Part shown: in pieces, positions 41,272-49,599 of the stretch
How positions within the stretch are numbered: the stretch's first letter is position 1
How the letters are laid out: every line of letters starts with the position of its first letter
Origin: Bordetella parapertussis
GTDB lineage: Bacteria; Pseudomonadota; Gammaproteobacteria; Burkholderiales; Burkholderiaceae_C
Assembly: GCA_945890735.1 (NCBI GenBank)
Contig: CAMDCZ010000004.1
Coordinates: forward strand, 6,860 to 70,859
Direction: 5' to 3'
Length of the DNA: 64,000 bases
The notes under the pieces: model-generated
What the model was told of the DNA's origin: nothing
Seen by the model: the letters and a program-made list of their open reading frames with translations, nothing else
Databases searched by the model: none
Program-made: the position numbers and the translations under genes

Positions 41272-42750
41272 ATGGGAATCTTGAGCCTGGCCATTTGGAC
41301 GCCGATTTGTTTTGGTATTTTGCTGCTTGCTTTTGGACGAGATGAGCATGCCAAAGCCGTTCGTTGGCTGGCTTTGTTGGGTGCCTTCGTCAGTTTTGTC
41401 ATGACCCTGCCGCTGTATGCTGGCTTTGACAACACCAGTGCTGCCATGCAGTTTGTTGAAAACCTGCCTTGGATTGAGCGATTCAACATGCACTACCACT
41501 TGGGTGTGGATGGCATTTCGTTGTGGTTTGTATTGCTGACCTCTTTCATCACCCTGGTGGTGATCATTGCCGGGTGGGAGGTCATCACCGAGCGTGTCAA
41601 CCAATACATGGGTGCATTTTTGGTACTCAGTGGCGTGATGGTTGGGGTATTTTGCGCCTTGGACGGCATGCTCTTTTATGTGTTTTTTGAAGCAACCTTG
41701 ATTCCGATGTATCTGATCATTGGTGTCTGGGGTGGACCCAACCGCATATACGCAGCGTTCAAATTCTTTCTCTACACCTTGATGGGCTCATTGCTCATGC
41801 TGGTGGCTTTGGTCTACCTCTACATCGCATCCAACGGCAGCTTTGACTTGCATGCGTGGCATCAGCTTCCCCTGTCTTCTCATGCTCAGACTTTGTTGTT
41901 CTTTGCTTTTTTTGCAGCCTTTGCAGTCAAGGTGCCGATGTGGCCCGTGCACACTTGGTTGCCCGATGTGCACGTTGAGGCCCCGACGGGTGGCTCTGCT
42001 GTGCTGGCCGCCATCATGCTCAAGCTGGGTGCTTATGGGTTTTTGCGCTTTTCTTTGCCGATTGCCCCGGATGCTTCACATGAATGGGCTTGGTTGATGA
42101 TTGCTTTGTCACTGATTGCGGTGGTCTATGTCGGCTTGGTGGCCGTGGTTCAGCAAGACATGAAAAAACTGGTGGCTTATTCATCGGTGGCCCACATGGG
42201 TTTCGTGACCCTGGGTTTTTTCATGTTCAGTGATCTGGGTGTGAGCGGTGGCATTGTGCAAATGATTGCCCATGGCTTTGTATCGGCTGCGATGTTCTTG
42301 TGCATTGGTGTCTTGTACGACCGGGTGCATTCGCGGGACATTGCCAGTTACGGCGGCGTGGTCAACACCATGCCCAAATTCACAGCTTTTGCACTCTTGT
42401 TTGCCATGGCCAATTGTGGTTTGCCTGGCACGGCTGGTTTCGTTGGCGAATGGATGGTGATCTTGGCGGCGGTGAAGTTCAATTTCTGGCTCGGCATCTT
42501 GGCTGCATCGGCCTTGGTCTTTGGTGCCGCCTACACCCTGTGGATGGTCAAGCGTGTCTATCTCGGCCCAGTCACCCATTCGCAGGTGCGTGAACTGACG
42601 GACATCAATGCACGAGAGTTTTTCATGCTGGCTTTGTTGGCAGCTGCGGTGTTGTGGATGGGTGTGTATCCCAAGCCTTTCACCGACGTGATGAATGTGT
42701 CTGTCAGTCATTTGCTTGAGCACGTGGCCGTCAGCAAGTTACCCCAATGA
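41272..42750 (+). CDS. nuoM: NADH-quinone oxidoreductase subunit M
   Basis: The 492-residue antiporter-like subunit pumps protons in the membrane arm. The key glutamate is in FFEATLIPMYLIIGVWGG near residues 144-161 and the lysine region in KVPMWPVHTWLPDVHVEAPT near 221-240. ATG at 41272 (MGILSLAIWTPI) was chosen for the typical N-terminus and the preceding AGAGAG. The open frame upstream, which overlaps the end of nuoL, is not expected to be used. Confidence 0.96.
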   Translation: MGILSLAIWTPICFGILLLAFGRDEHAKAVRWLALLGAFVSFVMTLPLYAGFDNTSAAMQFVENLPWIERFNMHYHLGVDGISLWFVLLTSFITLVVIIAGWEVITERVNQYMGAFLVLSGVMVGVFCALDGMLFYVFFEATLIPMYLIIGVWGGPNRIYAAFKFFLYTLMGSLLMLVALVYLYIASNGSFDLHAWHQLPLSSHAQTLLFFAFFAAFAVKVPMWPVHTWLPDVHVEAPTGGSAVLAAIMLKLGAYGFLRFSLPIAPDASHEWAWLMIALSLIAVVYVGLVAVVQQDMKKLVAYSSVAHMGFVTLGFFMFSDLGVSGGIVQMIAHGFVSAAMFLCIGVLYDRVHSRDIASYGGVVNTMPKFTAFALLFAMANCGLPGTAGFVGEWMVILAAVKFNFWLGILAASALVFGAAYTLWMVKRVYLGPVTHSQVRELTDINAREFFMLALLAAAVLWMGVYPKPFTDVMNVSVSHLLEHVAVSKLPQ

Positions 42751-42781
42751 CCCGCCTTATGACCCCGACTGGACTTCAACC

Positions 42782-44269
42782 ATGATGCAAAACTTCAACT
42801 GGGTGACGGCTTACCCCGAAATCGTGTTGCTGGTCATGACCTGCGTGATCGTCTTGGTAGACCTGTGGGTGAAATCGCCCAAGCGGACATTGACTTACGC
42901 GCTCACCATGTCGACTTTGGCCGTGGTGGCCGCTCTCGAGGCTTACTACGCAACAACCAACGGCACCACCTATGGCTTTGGCCACATGGTGGTGTCGGAT
43001 GCCATGGGCAATTGGCTCAAGTGCTTTGCCACTTTGGCCGTGATGGCTTCCTTGGTCTATGGCCGCCCCTATGCATTTGATCGACACATGCTGACCGGTG
43101 GAGAGTTTTTCTCCCTGAACCTGCTGGCTTTGCTGGGCATGTTTGTCATGATTTCAGGCAACAACTTCTTGGTGTTGTACCTGGGTCTGGAGTTGCTGAC
43201 ACTTTCGAGCTATGCCCTGGTGGCACTTCGCCGTGACCACGGGGATGCAACGGAAGCAGCCATGAAGTACTTCGTGTTGGGCGCTTTGGCCAGCGGCTTT
43301 TTGCTCTACGGCTTGTCCATGCTGTATGGCGCCACGGGCAGTTTGGATTTGACCGCTGTCTTCTCCGCTGTGGCCAGTGGCCACATCAAACACCAAGTGT
43401 TGGTGTTGGGTTTGGTGTTTGTGGTGTGTGGCATTGCTTTCAAGCTGGGCGCTGCGCCATTCCACATGTGGGTGCCTGATGTCTACCAAGGTGCACCAAC
43501 CGCAGTCACCTTGATGATTGCAGCTGCCCCGAAATTGGCGGCATTTGCATTGATGATGCGACTGCTGGTCGATGGCCTGTTGCCATTGGCGATTGATTGG
43601 CAGCAAATGATGGTGGTGTTGGCTGTGGTGACCTTGGCGATTGGCAATTTCTCCGCCATTGCGCAATCCAATCTGAAACGCATGCTGGCTTTTTCGACCA
43701 TTGCCCAAATGGGCTTTGTATTGATTGGCATGTTGTCTGGGGTGACCAATGGCAATACCTCCGCCGGTGCCAATGCCTACAGTTCCGCCATGTTCTACAT
43801 GGTGACTTATGTGCTGACCACCTTGGGTGTGTTTGGTGTGATTTTGCTGTTGGCGCGTGAAGGCTTTGAGAGCGAAGAGATTGCTGACCTGGCTGGTTTG
43901 AACCAGCGCAGCCCGTTGTTTGCGGGTGTCATGGCCATTTGTTTGTTTTCTTTGGCGGGTGTACCTCCGCTGGTTGGCTTCTTTGCCAAGTTATCGGTCT
44001 TGCAAGCCTTGGTGGCTTCTGGACAATCCAGCGCTGTGGTCTTGGCGGTGTATGCGGTCTTGATGTCTTTGGTGGGCGCCTTCTACTACCTGCGCGTGAT
44101 CAAAGTGATGTACTTTGACCCACCCTTGACGGCGGCGACCGTGGTGGCTGACACGCAAGTCCGTGTGGTCTTGTCGATCAACGGTGCATTGGTCTTGTTG
44201 CTGGGTTTGATGCCAGGCGGCTTGATGAGCTTGTGCGCCAACGCAGTGGTGCAAGCCCTGGGGACTTGA
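42782..44269 (+). CDS. nuoN: NADH-quinone oxidoreductase subunit N
   Basis: The 495-residue antiporter-like subunit lies next to NuoK. Segments typical of NuoN are VLYLGLELLTLSSYALVAL near residues 129-147, the lysine-containing AAMKYFVLGALASG near 160-173 and FKLGAAPFHMWVPDVYQGAP near 220-239. The start MMQNFNWVTAYPEIVLL at 42782 is well placed, 31 bases after nuoM. It ends the nuo operon; a DUF1178 gene follows. Confidence 0.96.
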   Translation: MMQNFNWVTAYPEIVLLVMTCVIVLVDLWVKSPKRTLTYALTMSTLAVVAALEAYYATTNGTTYGFGHMVVSDAMGNWLKCFATLAVMASLVYGRPYAFDRHMLTGGEFFSLNLLALLGMFVMISGNNFLVLYLGLELLTLSSYALVALRRDHGDATEAAMKYFVLGALASGFLLYGLSMLYGATGSLDLTAVFSAVASGHIKHQVLVLGLVFVVCGIAFKLGAAPFHMWVPDVYQGAPTAVTLMIAAAPKLAAFALMMRLLVDGLLPLAIDWQQMMVVLAVVTLAIGNFSAIAQSNLKRMLAFSTIAQMGFVLIGMLSGVTNGNTSAGANAYSSAMFYMVTYVLTTLGVFGVILLLAREGFESEEIADLAGLNQRSPLFAGVMAICLFSLAGVPPLVGFFAKLSVLQALVASGQSSAVVLAVYAVLMSLVGAFYYLRVIKVMYFDPPLTAATVVADTQVRVVLSINGALVLLLGLMPGGLMSLCANAVVQALGT

Positions 44270-44315
44270 TGGATTGGCAACCCCTCGCCAAATCAACTTG
44301 TGTCATGATCTGTTC

Positions 44316-44804
44316 ATGAAAGTCCTCAACCTCCAATGCCACCACCAGCACGATTTCGAAGGCTGGTTTGCATCTGAGGATGCTTTTCAAACCCAGCGAT
44401 CACAAGGCTTGGTTGAATGCCCGATCTGTGGTGACAACCAAATCAGCAAAATGCTCAGCGCCCCGCGCTTGAATTTGCTGACCACGCGTACCAGCGCCTC
44501 GATGGAAGCGTCGCCAGACACCCAAGCGCAGTCGGTCAGCGTGCCTTCGCCTGCCGTGACGCCTTCAGCCATGCCTGTGCCGATGCAAGAAGCTTGGCTG
44601 AAGATGGTTCAGCATGTGATGACACACACAGAAGATGTGGGCACCCAGTTTGCGGAAGAAGCCCGCAAGATGCATTACGGTGAAGCCCAGGAGCGGGGAA
44701 TTCGCGGCCATGTCAGCCCACAAGAAACCCAGGCTTTGTTGGAGGAGGGCATTGGTGTGTTGCCGCTGCCATTGCCTGCGGCACTCAAAGGCTCGGTGCA
44801 CTGA
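44316..44804 (+). CDS. DUF1178 family protein
   Basis: A 162-residue protein of the uncharacterised DUF1178 family (PF06676). The N-terminal part MKVLNLQCHHQHDFEGWFAS and the CPICGDNQISKMLSAPRLN segment suggest a small zinc ribbon using Cys8 and the CPIC pair. A Pro/Ser-rich linker and a conserved C-terminal helix region (EEARKMHYGEAQERGIRG) follow. It lies 46 bases after nuoN, a common place for it in this order, but a role in complex I is not established. Confidence 0.82.
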   Translation: MKVLNLQCHHQHDFEGWFASEDAFQTQRSQGLVECPICGDNQISKMLSAPRLNLLTTRTSASMEASPDTQAQSVSVPSPAVTPSAMPVPMQEAWLKMVQHVMTHTEDVGTQFAEEARKMHYGEAQERGIRGHVSPQETQALLEEGIGVLPLPLPAALKGSVH

Positions 44805-44819
44805 GCCCTCTGGGGTTGA

Positions 44820-44963
44820 TCACTTGTTTTTCAGTTTGCCGCGTGGTGCCACAAAGGTTGTGGGCGCCACAGGTCGGTCGCCAGGCACGATGACCTTGGC
44901 AGGTGATGTGTCTTTTTTGGGTTTCTTGGACATTTTGTTGCTGCGTTGTTCGCCTTTGGCCAT
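44820..44963 (-). CDS. Small basic protein, 47 residues
   Basis: This short reading frame encodes MAKGEQRSNKMSKKPKKDTS and continues to a C-terminal GKLKNK. It has about a dozen lysines, is very hydrophilic and has no membrane segment. AGGAG lies eight bases before the ATG, a good site. I believe very similar small proteins are annotated as hypothetical in many Burkholderiales, but this is from memory. It may bind RNA or ribosomes; nothing in the sequence proves it. It lies between the DUF1178 gene (convergent) and the SDR gene on the same strand, 32 bases after the SDR stop. Confidence 0.72.
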   Translation of the reverse strand: MAKGEQRSNKMSKKPKKDTSPAKVIVPGDRPVAPTTFVAPRGKLKNK

Positions 44964-44995
44964 GGTATGGACTCCTTGATGGAAAGATTATCGCC

Positions 44996-45769
44996 TCAGC
45001 CTCTGGCCAGCGTCACACCGCCATCAACCACCAAGGTGTGACCCACCACATAGTCACTGGCGTTGCTGGACAAATAAATCGCAGCCGCCGCCATGTCCTC
45101 GTCTTTGCCAATGCGCTGTGCAGGAATGGTTTGGGCGGTTTCCTCCCCATGGTCACGCGCTTCACGGTTCATGTCAGAGGCGAAGGCACCGGGTGCGATG
45201 GCGTTGACGCAAATACCGTCTTTGATCAGCGCCAAGGACATGCGTTTCGTCAGGTGGATCACGCCGGCTTTGCTCGCCGCGTAGGAATAGGTTTCCCAAG
45301 GGTTGACTGACAGGCCATCAATCGACGCGATGTTGATGACTTTGGCCATGTGTTGCTTGGCGGCCAGGCGCAACATGGGCGCAAAGGCTTGGGTCAAAAA
45401 GAACGGGGTTTTCATGTTGAGGTCTACCACCTTGTCCCAACCGGCTTCTGGAAATACATCGAAAGGCGCTCCCCAAGCAGCACCCGCGTTGTTGACCAAG
45501 ATGTCCAGGTGTTTTTCTTTTTCACCCAAGCGCTTGACCAACTCGGCAATGCCTTCTTGGCTGGAGACATCCAGTGGCATGGAAACACAGGTGCCAAAGG
45601 CAGACAGTTCTTTGGCTGTTTCGTCACAAGCCGCCGCTTTGCGGGCAGTGATATAGACCCGGGCACCTTGGCACAACAAGCCTTTGGCGATCATGCGGCC
45701 AATGCCACGTGAGCCGCCAGTGACCAGTGCCACACGGCCTTTCAGTGAGAAGAGATCAGTGGTGTTCAT
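44996..45769 (-). CDS. Short-chain dehydrogenase/reductase, RhlG-like
   Basis: The 257-residue NAD(P)-dependent Rossmann-fold enzyme has the cofactor motif TGGSRGIG near residues 17-24, NNAGAAWG near 94-101, catalytic Ser in NIASIDG, and YxxxK as YAASKAG near 165-171. The overall pattern resembles RhlG and 3-oxoacyl-ACP-reductase-like SDRs of proteobacteria; substrate is unknown. The ATG at 45769 follows GGAG at eight bases. A candidate promoter and two inverted repeats lie in the 180-bp gap separating it from glnS. Confidence 0.82.
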   Translation of the reverse strand: MNTTDLFSLKGRVALVTGGSRGIGRMIAKGLLCQGARVYITARKAAACDETAKELSAFGTCVSMPLDVSSQEGIAELVKRLGEKEKHLDILVNNAGAAWGAPFDVFPEAGWDKVVDLNMKTPFFLTQAFAPMLRLAAKQHMAKVINIASIDGLSVNPWETYSYAASKAGVIHLTKRMSLALIKDGICVNAIAPGAFASDMNREARDHGEETAQTIPAQRIGKDEDMAAAAIYLSSNASDYVVGHTLVVDGGVTLARG

Positions 45770-45807
45770 GGTGGGGCTCCAGTGGTGAGATGAGGGGAAA
45801 AGACAAG

Positions 45808-45836
45808 CATATATCACCTGCCTCATGCCCAAGCAA
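45808..45836 (-). promoter_or_regulatory. Candidate promoter of the SDR gene
   Basis: On the minus strand TTGCTT (45831-45836) is followed after 17 bases by TATATG (45808-45813), about 39 bases before the ATG. Each hexamer matches consensus at only three or four positions. Confidence 0.32.
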
Positions 45837-45838
45837 AC

Positions 45839-45878
45839 CCTTGTCACCAAGGTTGCGTCAAGGCTGGTGCATTGACGC
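45839..45878. promoter_or_regulatory. Two adjacent inverted repeats upstream of the SDR gene
   Basis: CCTTG-TCAC-CAAGG (45839-45852) lies beside GCGTCAA/TTGACGC with a 10-base loop (45855-45861 with 45872-45878). They sit just upstream of the candidate SDR promoter and 70 bases after the glnS stop. Neither is followed by a T-run on the minus strand. They could be operators or weak glnS 3' structures. Confidence 0.4.
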
Positions 45879-45948
45879 GGTCTGGCCAATCTTGGGGGTG
45901 CGTTGTTCGGTCCAAACGTGGCGGATGGTTTGAGGGCGTGCGCTCAAT

Positions 45949-47763
45949 TCACTTGCCCCAGCTGTCCTTCAACCCCGTCACCCGGTTAAACACCGGCTTG
46001 GCTCCCGCCACATGATCCACCCGGTCCGCCACAAAGTATCCAAAGCGCTCAAACTGGAATTTCTGGTCGGGCTGCGCCCCGGCCAGTGACGGCTCCACAT
46101 ACGCCGTCACCACTTTCAAACTGTCTGGGTTGAGCGACTGCAAGAAGTCTTTGCCGCCCGCGTCGGGGTGCGCCTCCTGAAACAGGCGGTCGTACAGGCG
46201 AACCTCGGCCTTCACGGCGTCGGCCACGGCCACCCAGGTAATGGCGGCTTTGGCTTTGACGCTATCGGCACCGGTCGTGCCGCTCTTGGTGCCGGGGATC
46301 ACTTTGGCGTGTACTTCGGTCACATCGCCCGCCGCGTCGCGAGCGCAGCCGGTGCATTCGATCACGTAGCCGCCTTTGAGGCGCACCACGTTGCCGGGAA
46401 ACAGCCGTTTGTAGCCCTTGGGCGGCACTTCTTCAAAGTCTTCGCGTTCGATCCACACGTCTTTGCCGATCTTGAACACACGGTCGGCGGGTGGGGTTTG
46501 GCCCTCAAGCAATGCGCTGTGGGGCAGGGCAGGTTGGGTGCAATCTTCTGTGAAGCCGTCACTGCCAAAGGCCTCGGCCCAGTTGGTCAGCACCAGTTTG
46601 ACCGGGTCGAGCACGGCCATGCCGCGGTGGGCTTTGTTTTCCAGGTCTTCGCGCAGGCAGCCCTCAAGCGTGCTGTAGTCGATCCAGGAATCACTTTTTG
46701 TCACGCCAATGCGGTCGGCAAACAGGCGCAGGCTCTCAGGCGTGTAGCCCCGGCGGCGCAGGCCCACGATGGTTGGCATGCGCGGGTCGTCCCAGCCACT
46801 GACTTTGCCTTCGTTCACCAGCTGTGCCAGCTTGCGTTTGCTGGTGATGACGTAGGTCAGGTTCAGGCGGGCAAATTCGTATTGTTTGGGGCTGGGCGCG
46901 GCCAAGAGTTTGCATTCGCACAGCCGCTCCATCAGCCAATCGTAAAACGGGCGCTGGTCTTCAAACTCCAGCGTGCAAATGCTGTGGGTGATTTGCTCCA
47001 GCGCGTCTTCGATCGGGTGGGCAAAGGTGTACATCGGGTAGATGCACCATTTGTCGCCGGTGTGGTGGTGGGTCGCGCGGCGGATGCGGTAGATAGCCGG
47101 GTCGCGCAGGTTGATGTTCGGTGACGCCATGTCGATCTTGGCGCGCAGCACGGCGGCGCCGTCATCCAATTGGCCGTCACGCATCTCGCGAAAACGGGAC
47201 AGGTTCTCAGAGGGGGATCGACTGCGAAATGGGCTATTCACGCCGGGCTTGCCAAAGTCGCCTCGGTTGTTGCGCATTTCCTCGGGCGTTTGCTCGTCCA
47301 CATAGGCGTGACCGGCTTCAATCAAAGCTTCGGCGGCGCGGTACATGAAATCGAAGTAGTCGCTGGCTTGGTAGGGCGCGTCGTTGCCCGGTTGACGCCA
47401 GCTGAAACCCAGCCACTTCACCGCGTCGATGATGGCGTTGACGTATTCGGTGTCTTCTTTTTCGGGGTTGGTGTCGTCAAAGCGCAGGTGGCACACGCCG
47501 CCGTATTCCTTGGCCAGCCCGAAATTGATGCAAATGCTTTTGGCGTGACCCACGTGCAAATAGCCATTGGGCTCGGGCGGAAAGCGGGTGCGGATCTTGG
47601 CGGGGTCGGGCTGGCCCTTGGCGTGGTGCGCAGCGTCACCCGGGCTGCCTGCCCAGCGGCGGTTGGCGTAAGTGCCTTTGTCCAAATCGTTTTCGATGAT
47701 CTGGCGCAGAAAGTTGCTGGGTTTGTGTTCGTCGGGTGTGGCAGGAGAGGCGGGTTTGGTCAT
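45949..47763 (-). CDS. glnS: Glutaminyl-tRNA synthetase
   Basis: The 604-residue class I synthetase charges tRNA-Gln. The HIGH-type motif is in PPEPNGYLHVGHAKSICIN near residues 62-80, and the KMSKS-type loop appears as ITSKRKLA near 310-317. The C-terminal beta-barrel anticodon-binding domains fill about 345-600. The first 25 residues are a polar extension. The gene is visibly more G+C-rich than the nuo genes (for example 41 of 60 bases at 47101-47160). It is divergent from uppP across about 117 bases. Confidence 0.96.
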   Translation of the reverse strand: MTKPASPATPDEHKPSNFLRQIIENDLDKGTYANRRWAGSPGDAAHHAKGQPDPAKIRTRFPPEPNGYLHVGHAKSICINFGLAKEYGGVCHLRFDDTNPEKEDTEYVNAIIDAVKWLGFSWRQPGNDAPYQASDYFDFMYRAAEALIEAGHAYVDEQTPEEMRNNRGDFGKPGVNSPFRSRSPSENLSRFREMRDGQLDDGAAVLRAKIDMASPNINLRDPAIYRIRRATHHHTGDKWCIYPMYTFAHPIEDALEQITHSICTLEFEDQRPFYDWLMERLCECKLLAAPSPKQYEFARLNLTYVITSKRKLAQLVNEGKVSGWDDPRMPTIVGLRRRGYTPESLRLFADRIGVTKSDSWIDYSTLEGCLREDLENKAHRGMAVLDPVKLVLTNWAEAFGSDGFTEDCTQPALPHSALLEGQTPPADRVFKIGKDVWIEREDFEEVPPKGYKRLFPGNVVRLKGGYVIECTGCARDAAGDVTEVHAKVIPGTKSGTTGADSVKAKAAITWVAVADAVKAEVRLYDRLFQEAHPDAGGKDFLQSLNPDSLKVVTAYVEPSLAGAQPDQKFQFERFGYFVADRVDHVAGAKPVFNRVTGLKDSWGK

Positions 47764-47880
47764 GCGAAGATTTTAGGGGTGCACAAGTGCGCCGCTAAAC
47801 CCATCCCAACCACGCATGCCAAATCAAGTCAAGATTGACCGGCGATTAGAATAAACCTCAATTAATCAAAAGGATACGCC

Positions 47881-48735
47881 GTGGATTTCATGTTGCTTTT
47901 GAAAGCCGCTGTCATGGGCATCGTGGAAGGTCTGACCGAGTTTTTGCCCATTTCGTCCACCGGTCACCTCATCCTCGCGGGCGCCTTGCTGGGCTTTGAC
48001 GACGAGAAAGCCAAGGTCTTTGACATTGCCATTCAAACCGGTGCGATCCTCGCCGTCATCATTGTGTATTGGGAAAAAATCAAAAGCACGGTCATTGCAC
48101 TGCCCACCCAATGGCTGGCCCGTCGATTTGTCCTCAATGTGCTGATTGCTTTTCTGCCTGCGGTGTTGTTGGGCCTGCTGTTTGGCAAGGCCATCAAAGC
48201 GCATTTATTCACGCCCACCGTGGTGGCCTCTACTTTCATCATCGGCGGCTTCATCATTTTGTGGGTGGAGGGCTGGGGCCGCAAGCCTTTGCACGATGGC
48301 CACCCGGACGACCATGCGCGCATCGTCAATGTCGAGAGCATGACGCCTTGGGACGCCTTGAAAGTGGGCTTGGTTCAATGCCTGGCCATGGTGCCTGGCA
48401 CCAGCCGCAGTGGGGCGACCATCATTGGTGGCATGTTGCTTGGCCTCAGTCGCAAAGCCGCCACCGACTTCTCCTTTTACCTGGCCATTCCCACACTCAT
48501 TGGCGCAGGCGCTTACAGCTTGTACAAAGAACGCGCTTTGCTCAGCATGGCCGATGTGCCCATGTTCGCGGTGGGTTTGGTGTTCTCATTCCTGAGCGCC
48601 TGGGCTTGTGTGCGCTGGCTACTGCGCTATATCGCCACCCACAGTTTTGTGGTGTTTGCCTACTACCGGATTGCTTTTGGTGTGGTGGTGTTGGCCACGT
48701 CATACAGTGGCCTGGTGGTTTGGCAGGCTGAGTGA
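47881..48735 (+). CDS. uppP: Undecaprenyl-diphosphatase (BacA/UppP)
   Basis: The 284-residue inner-membrane phosphatase recycles undecaprenyl diphosphate for peptidoglycan and other envelope polymers, and confers bacitracin resistance. Catalytic motifs are EGLTEFLPISSTGHLIL near residues 17-33 and PGTSRSGATIIGG near 171-183, with about eight helices. The GTG at 47881 is the likely start because it gives the family-typical MDFMLLLKAAVMGIVEG; the next ATG would trim three residues. AAAGGA precedes it. Its last 36 bases overlap the 3' end of the convergent hydrolase gene. Confidence 0.94.
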   Translation: MDFMLLLKAAVMGIVEGLTEFLPISSTGHLILAGALLGFDDEKAKVFDIAIQTGAILAVIIVYWEKIKSTVIALPTQWLARRFVLNVLIAFLPAVLLGLLFGKAIKAHLFTPTVVASTFIIGGFIILWVEGWGRKPLHDGHPDDHARIVNVESMTPWDALKVGLVQCLAMVPGTSRSGATIIGGMLLGLSRKAATDFSFYLAIPTLIGAGAYSLYKERALLSMADVPMFAVGLVFSFLSAWACVRWLLRYIATHSFVVFAYYRIAFGVVVLATSYSGLVVWQAE

Positions 48736-49599
48736 TTGACTGACCACTGGCCCGAGCATGTTCAAAATCGCCGCTTCCACCGCAGCGGCGGTGGCCAGGG
48801 GGCTTTCCATCGGCACCAAGTGCGTGCCGTCGATGATGGTGACGCGCCCCTTGGTGATGCGCTTGGTGAACTCCATGCCTGCCAATCTCATTTCTCGAGA
48901 ATGCCGTGCAGCCACCAAGCTGACAGGGCATTTGAGCGGATGGCGTTTGATGAGGCTTTCCAAATGGTGAGGCACGGTGTTGTAGATGAGTGTTTCAATG
49001 TCGCGTGAAAAACTCAGCTCTCTGCGCAGTTGTCCATCCACGGCTACCTCGTGGGTACCGTGGGTGATGTAGTCCTCTAAGACCTGTGGCTGCCAGCGGG
49101 CAAAGTTTTTCTTGGACGCGAAATGCTGGCGTACCTCATCCAGTGACGCCCATTGGTGGCGACGTTTTTTGCTCACGGCCCCTGGGGAATATTTGGCGGT
49201 GAATGACAGCTTTTTCGATAAGTGCAACAAATTCGCTTGCCAACCCGCCACTGCAGGTGCGTCCACCATCACCACCGCATGGGCCAACTCAGGGTACTGC
49301 GCAGCCAGCATCAAGCTGAGCATCCCACCCAGCGAATGCCCCACCAACACCACGGGGCCTTGGTGAGCATCCACCAACGGTCTGGCAAAAGCTTGGACCT
49401 CTTCCACCAAATGCGGCCAGTTGCTGGTCACCGGGTAGGCAGGGTTGTGGCCGATTTTTTCCAAGGTATGCACCTGCAAACCACGGCGACGCCATTCGTT
49501 CAGCATGACGTTGTAGGTGCTGGCCGGAAAACTGTTGCCGTGGAAAAAAAGCACCAGCGGTGTGCCGCTGGGTGTTGGACGGGCAAGTGCTGGGGTCAT
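48700..49599 (-). CDS. Alpha/beta hydrolase
   Basis: A 299-residue alpha/beta-hydrolase-fold protein with HG oxyanion motif FFHGNSFPASTY near residues 18-29, nucleophile elbow VGHSLGGM near 87-94, and a candidate catalytic His in DGTHLVPMESP near 261-271. It has no signal peptide. The substrate is unknown. The ATG overlaps the mutS stop by four bases, so it is probably the second gene of a mutS operon. Its 3' end overlaps uppP by 36 bases in convergent orientation. Confidence 0.8.
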   Translation of the reverse strand: MTPALARPTPSGTPLVLFFHGNSFPASTYNVMLNEWRRRGLQVHTLEKIGHNPAYPVTSNWPHLVEEVQAFARPLVDAHQGPVVLVGHSLGGMLSLMLAAQYPELAHAVVMVDAPAVAGWQANLLHLSKKLSFTAKYSPGAVSKKRRHQWASLDEVRQHFASKKNFARWQPQVLEDYITHGTHEVAVDGQLRRELSFSRDIETLIYNTVPHHLESLIKRHPLKCPVSLVAARHSREMRLAGMEFTKRITKGRVTIIDGTHLVPMESPLATAAAVEAAILNMLGPVVSQSLSLPNHQATV

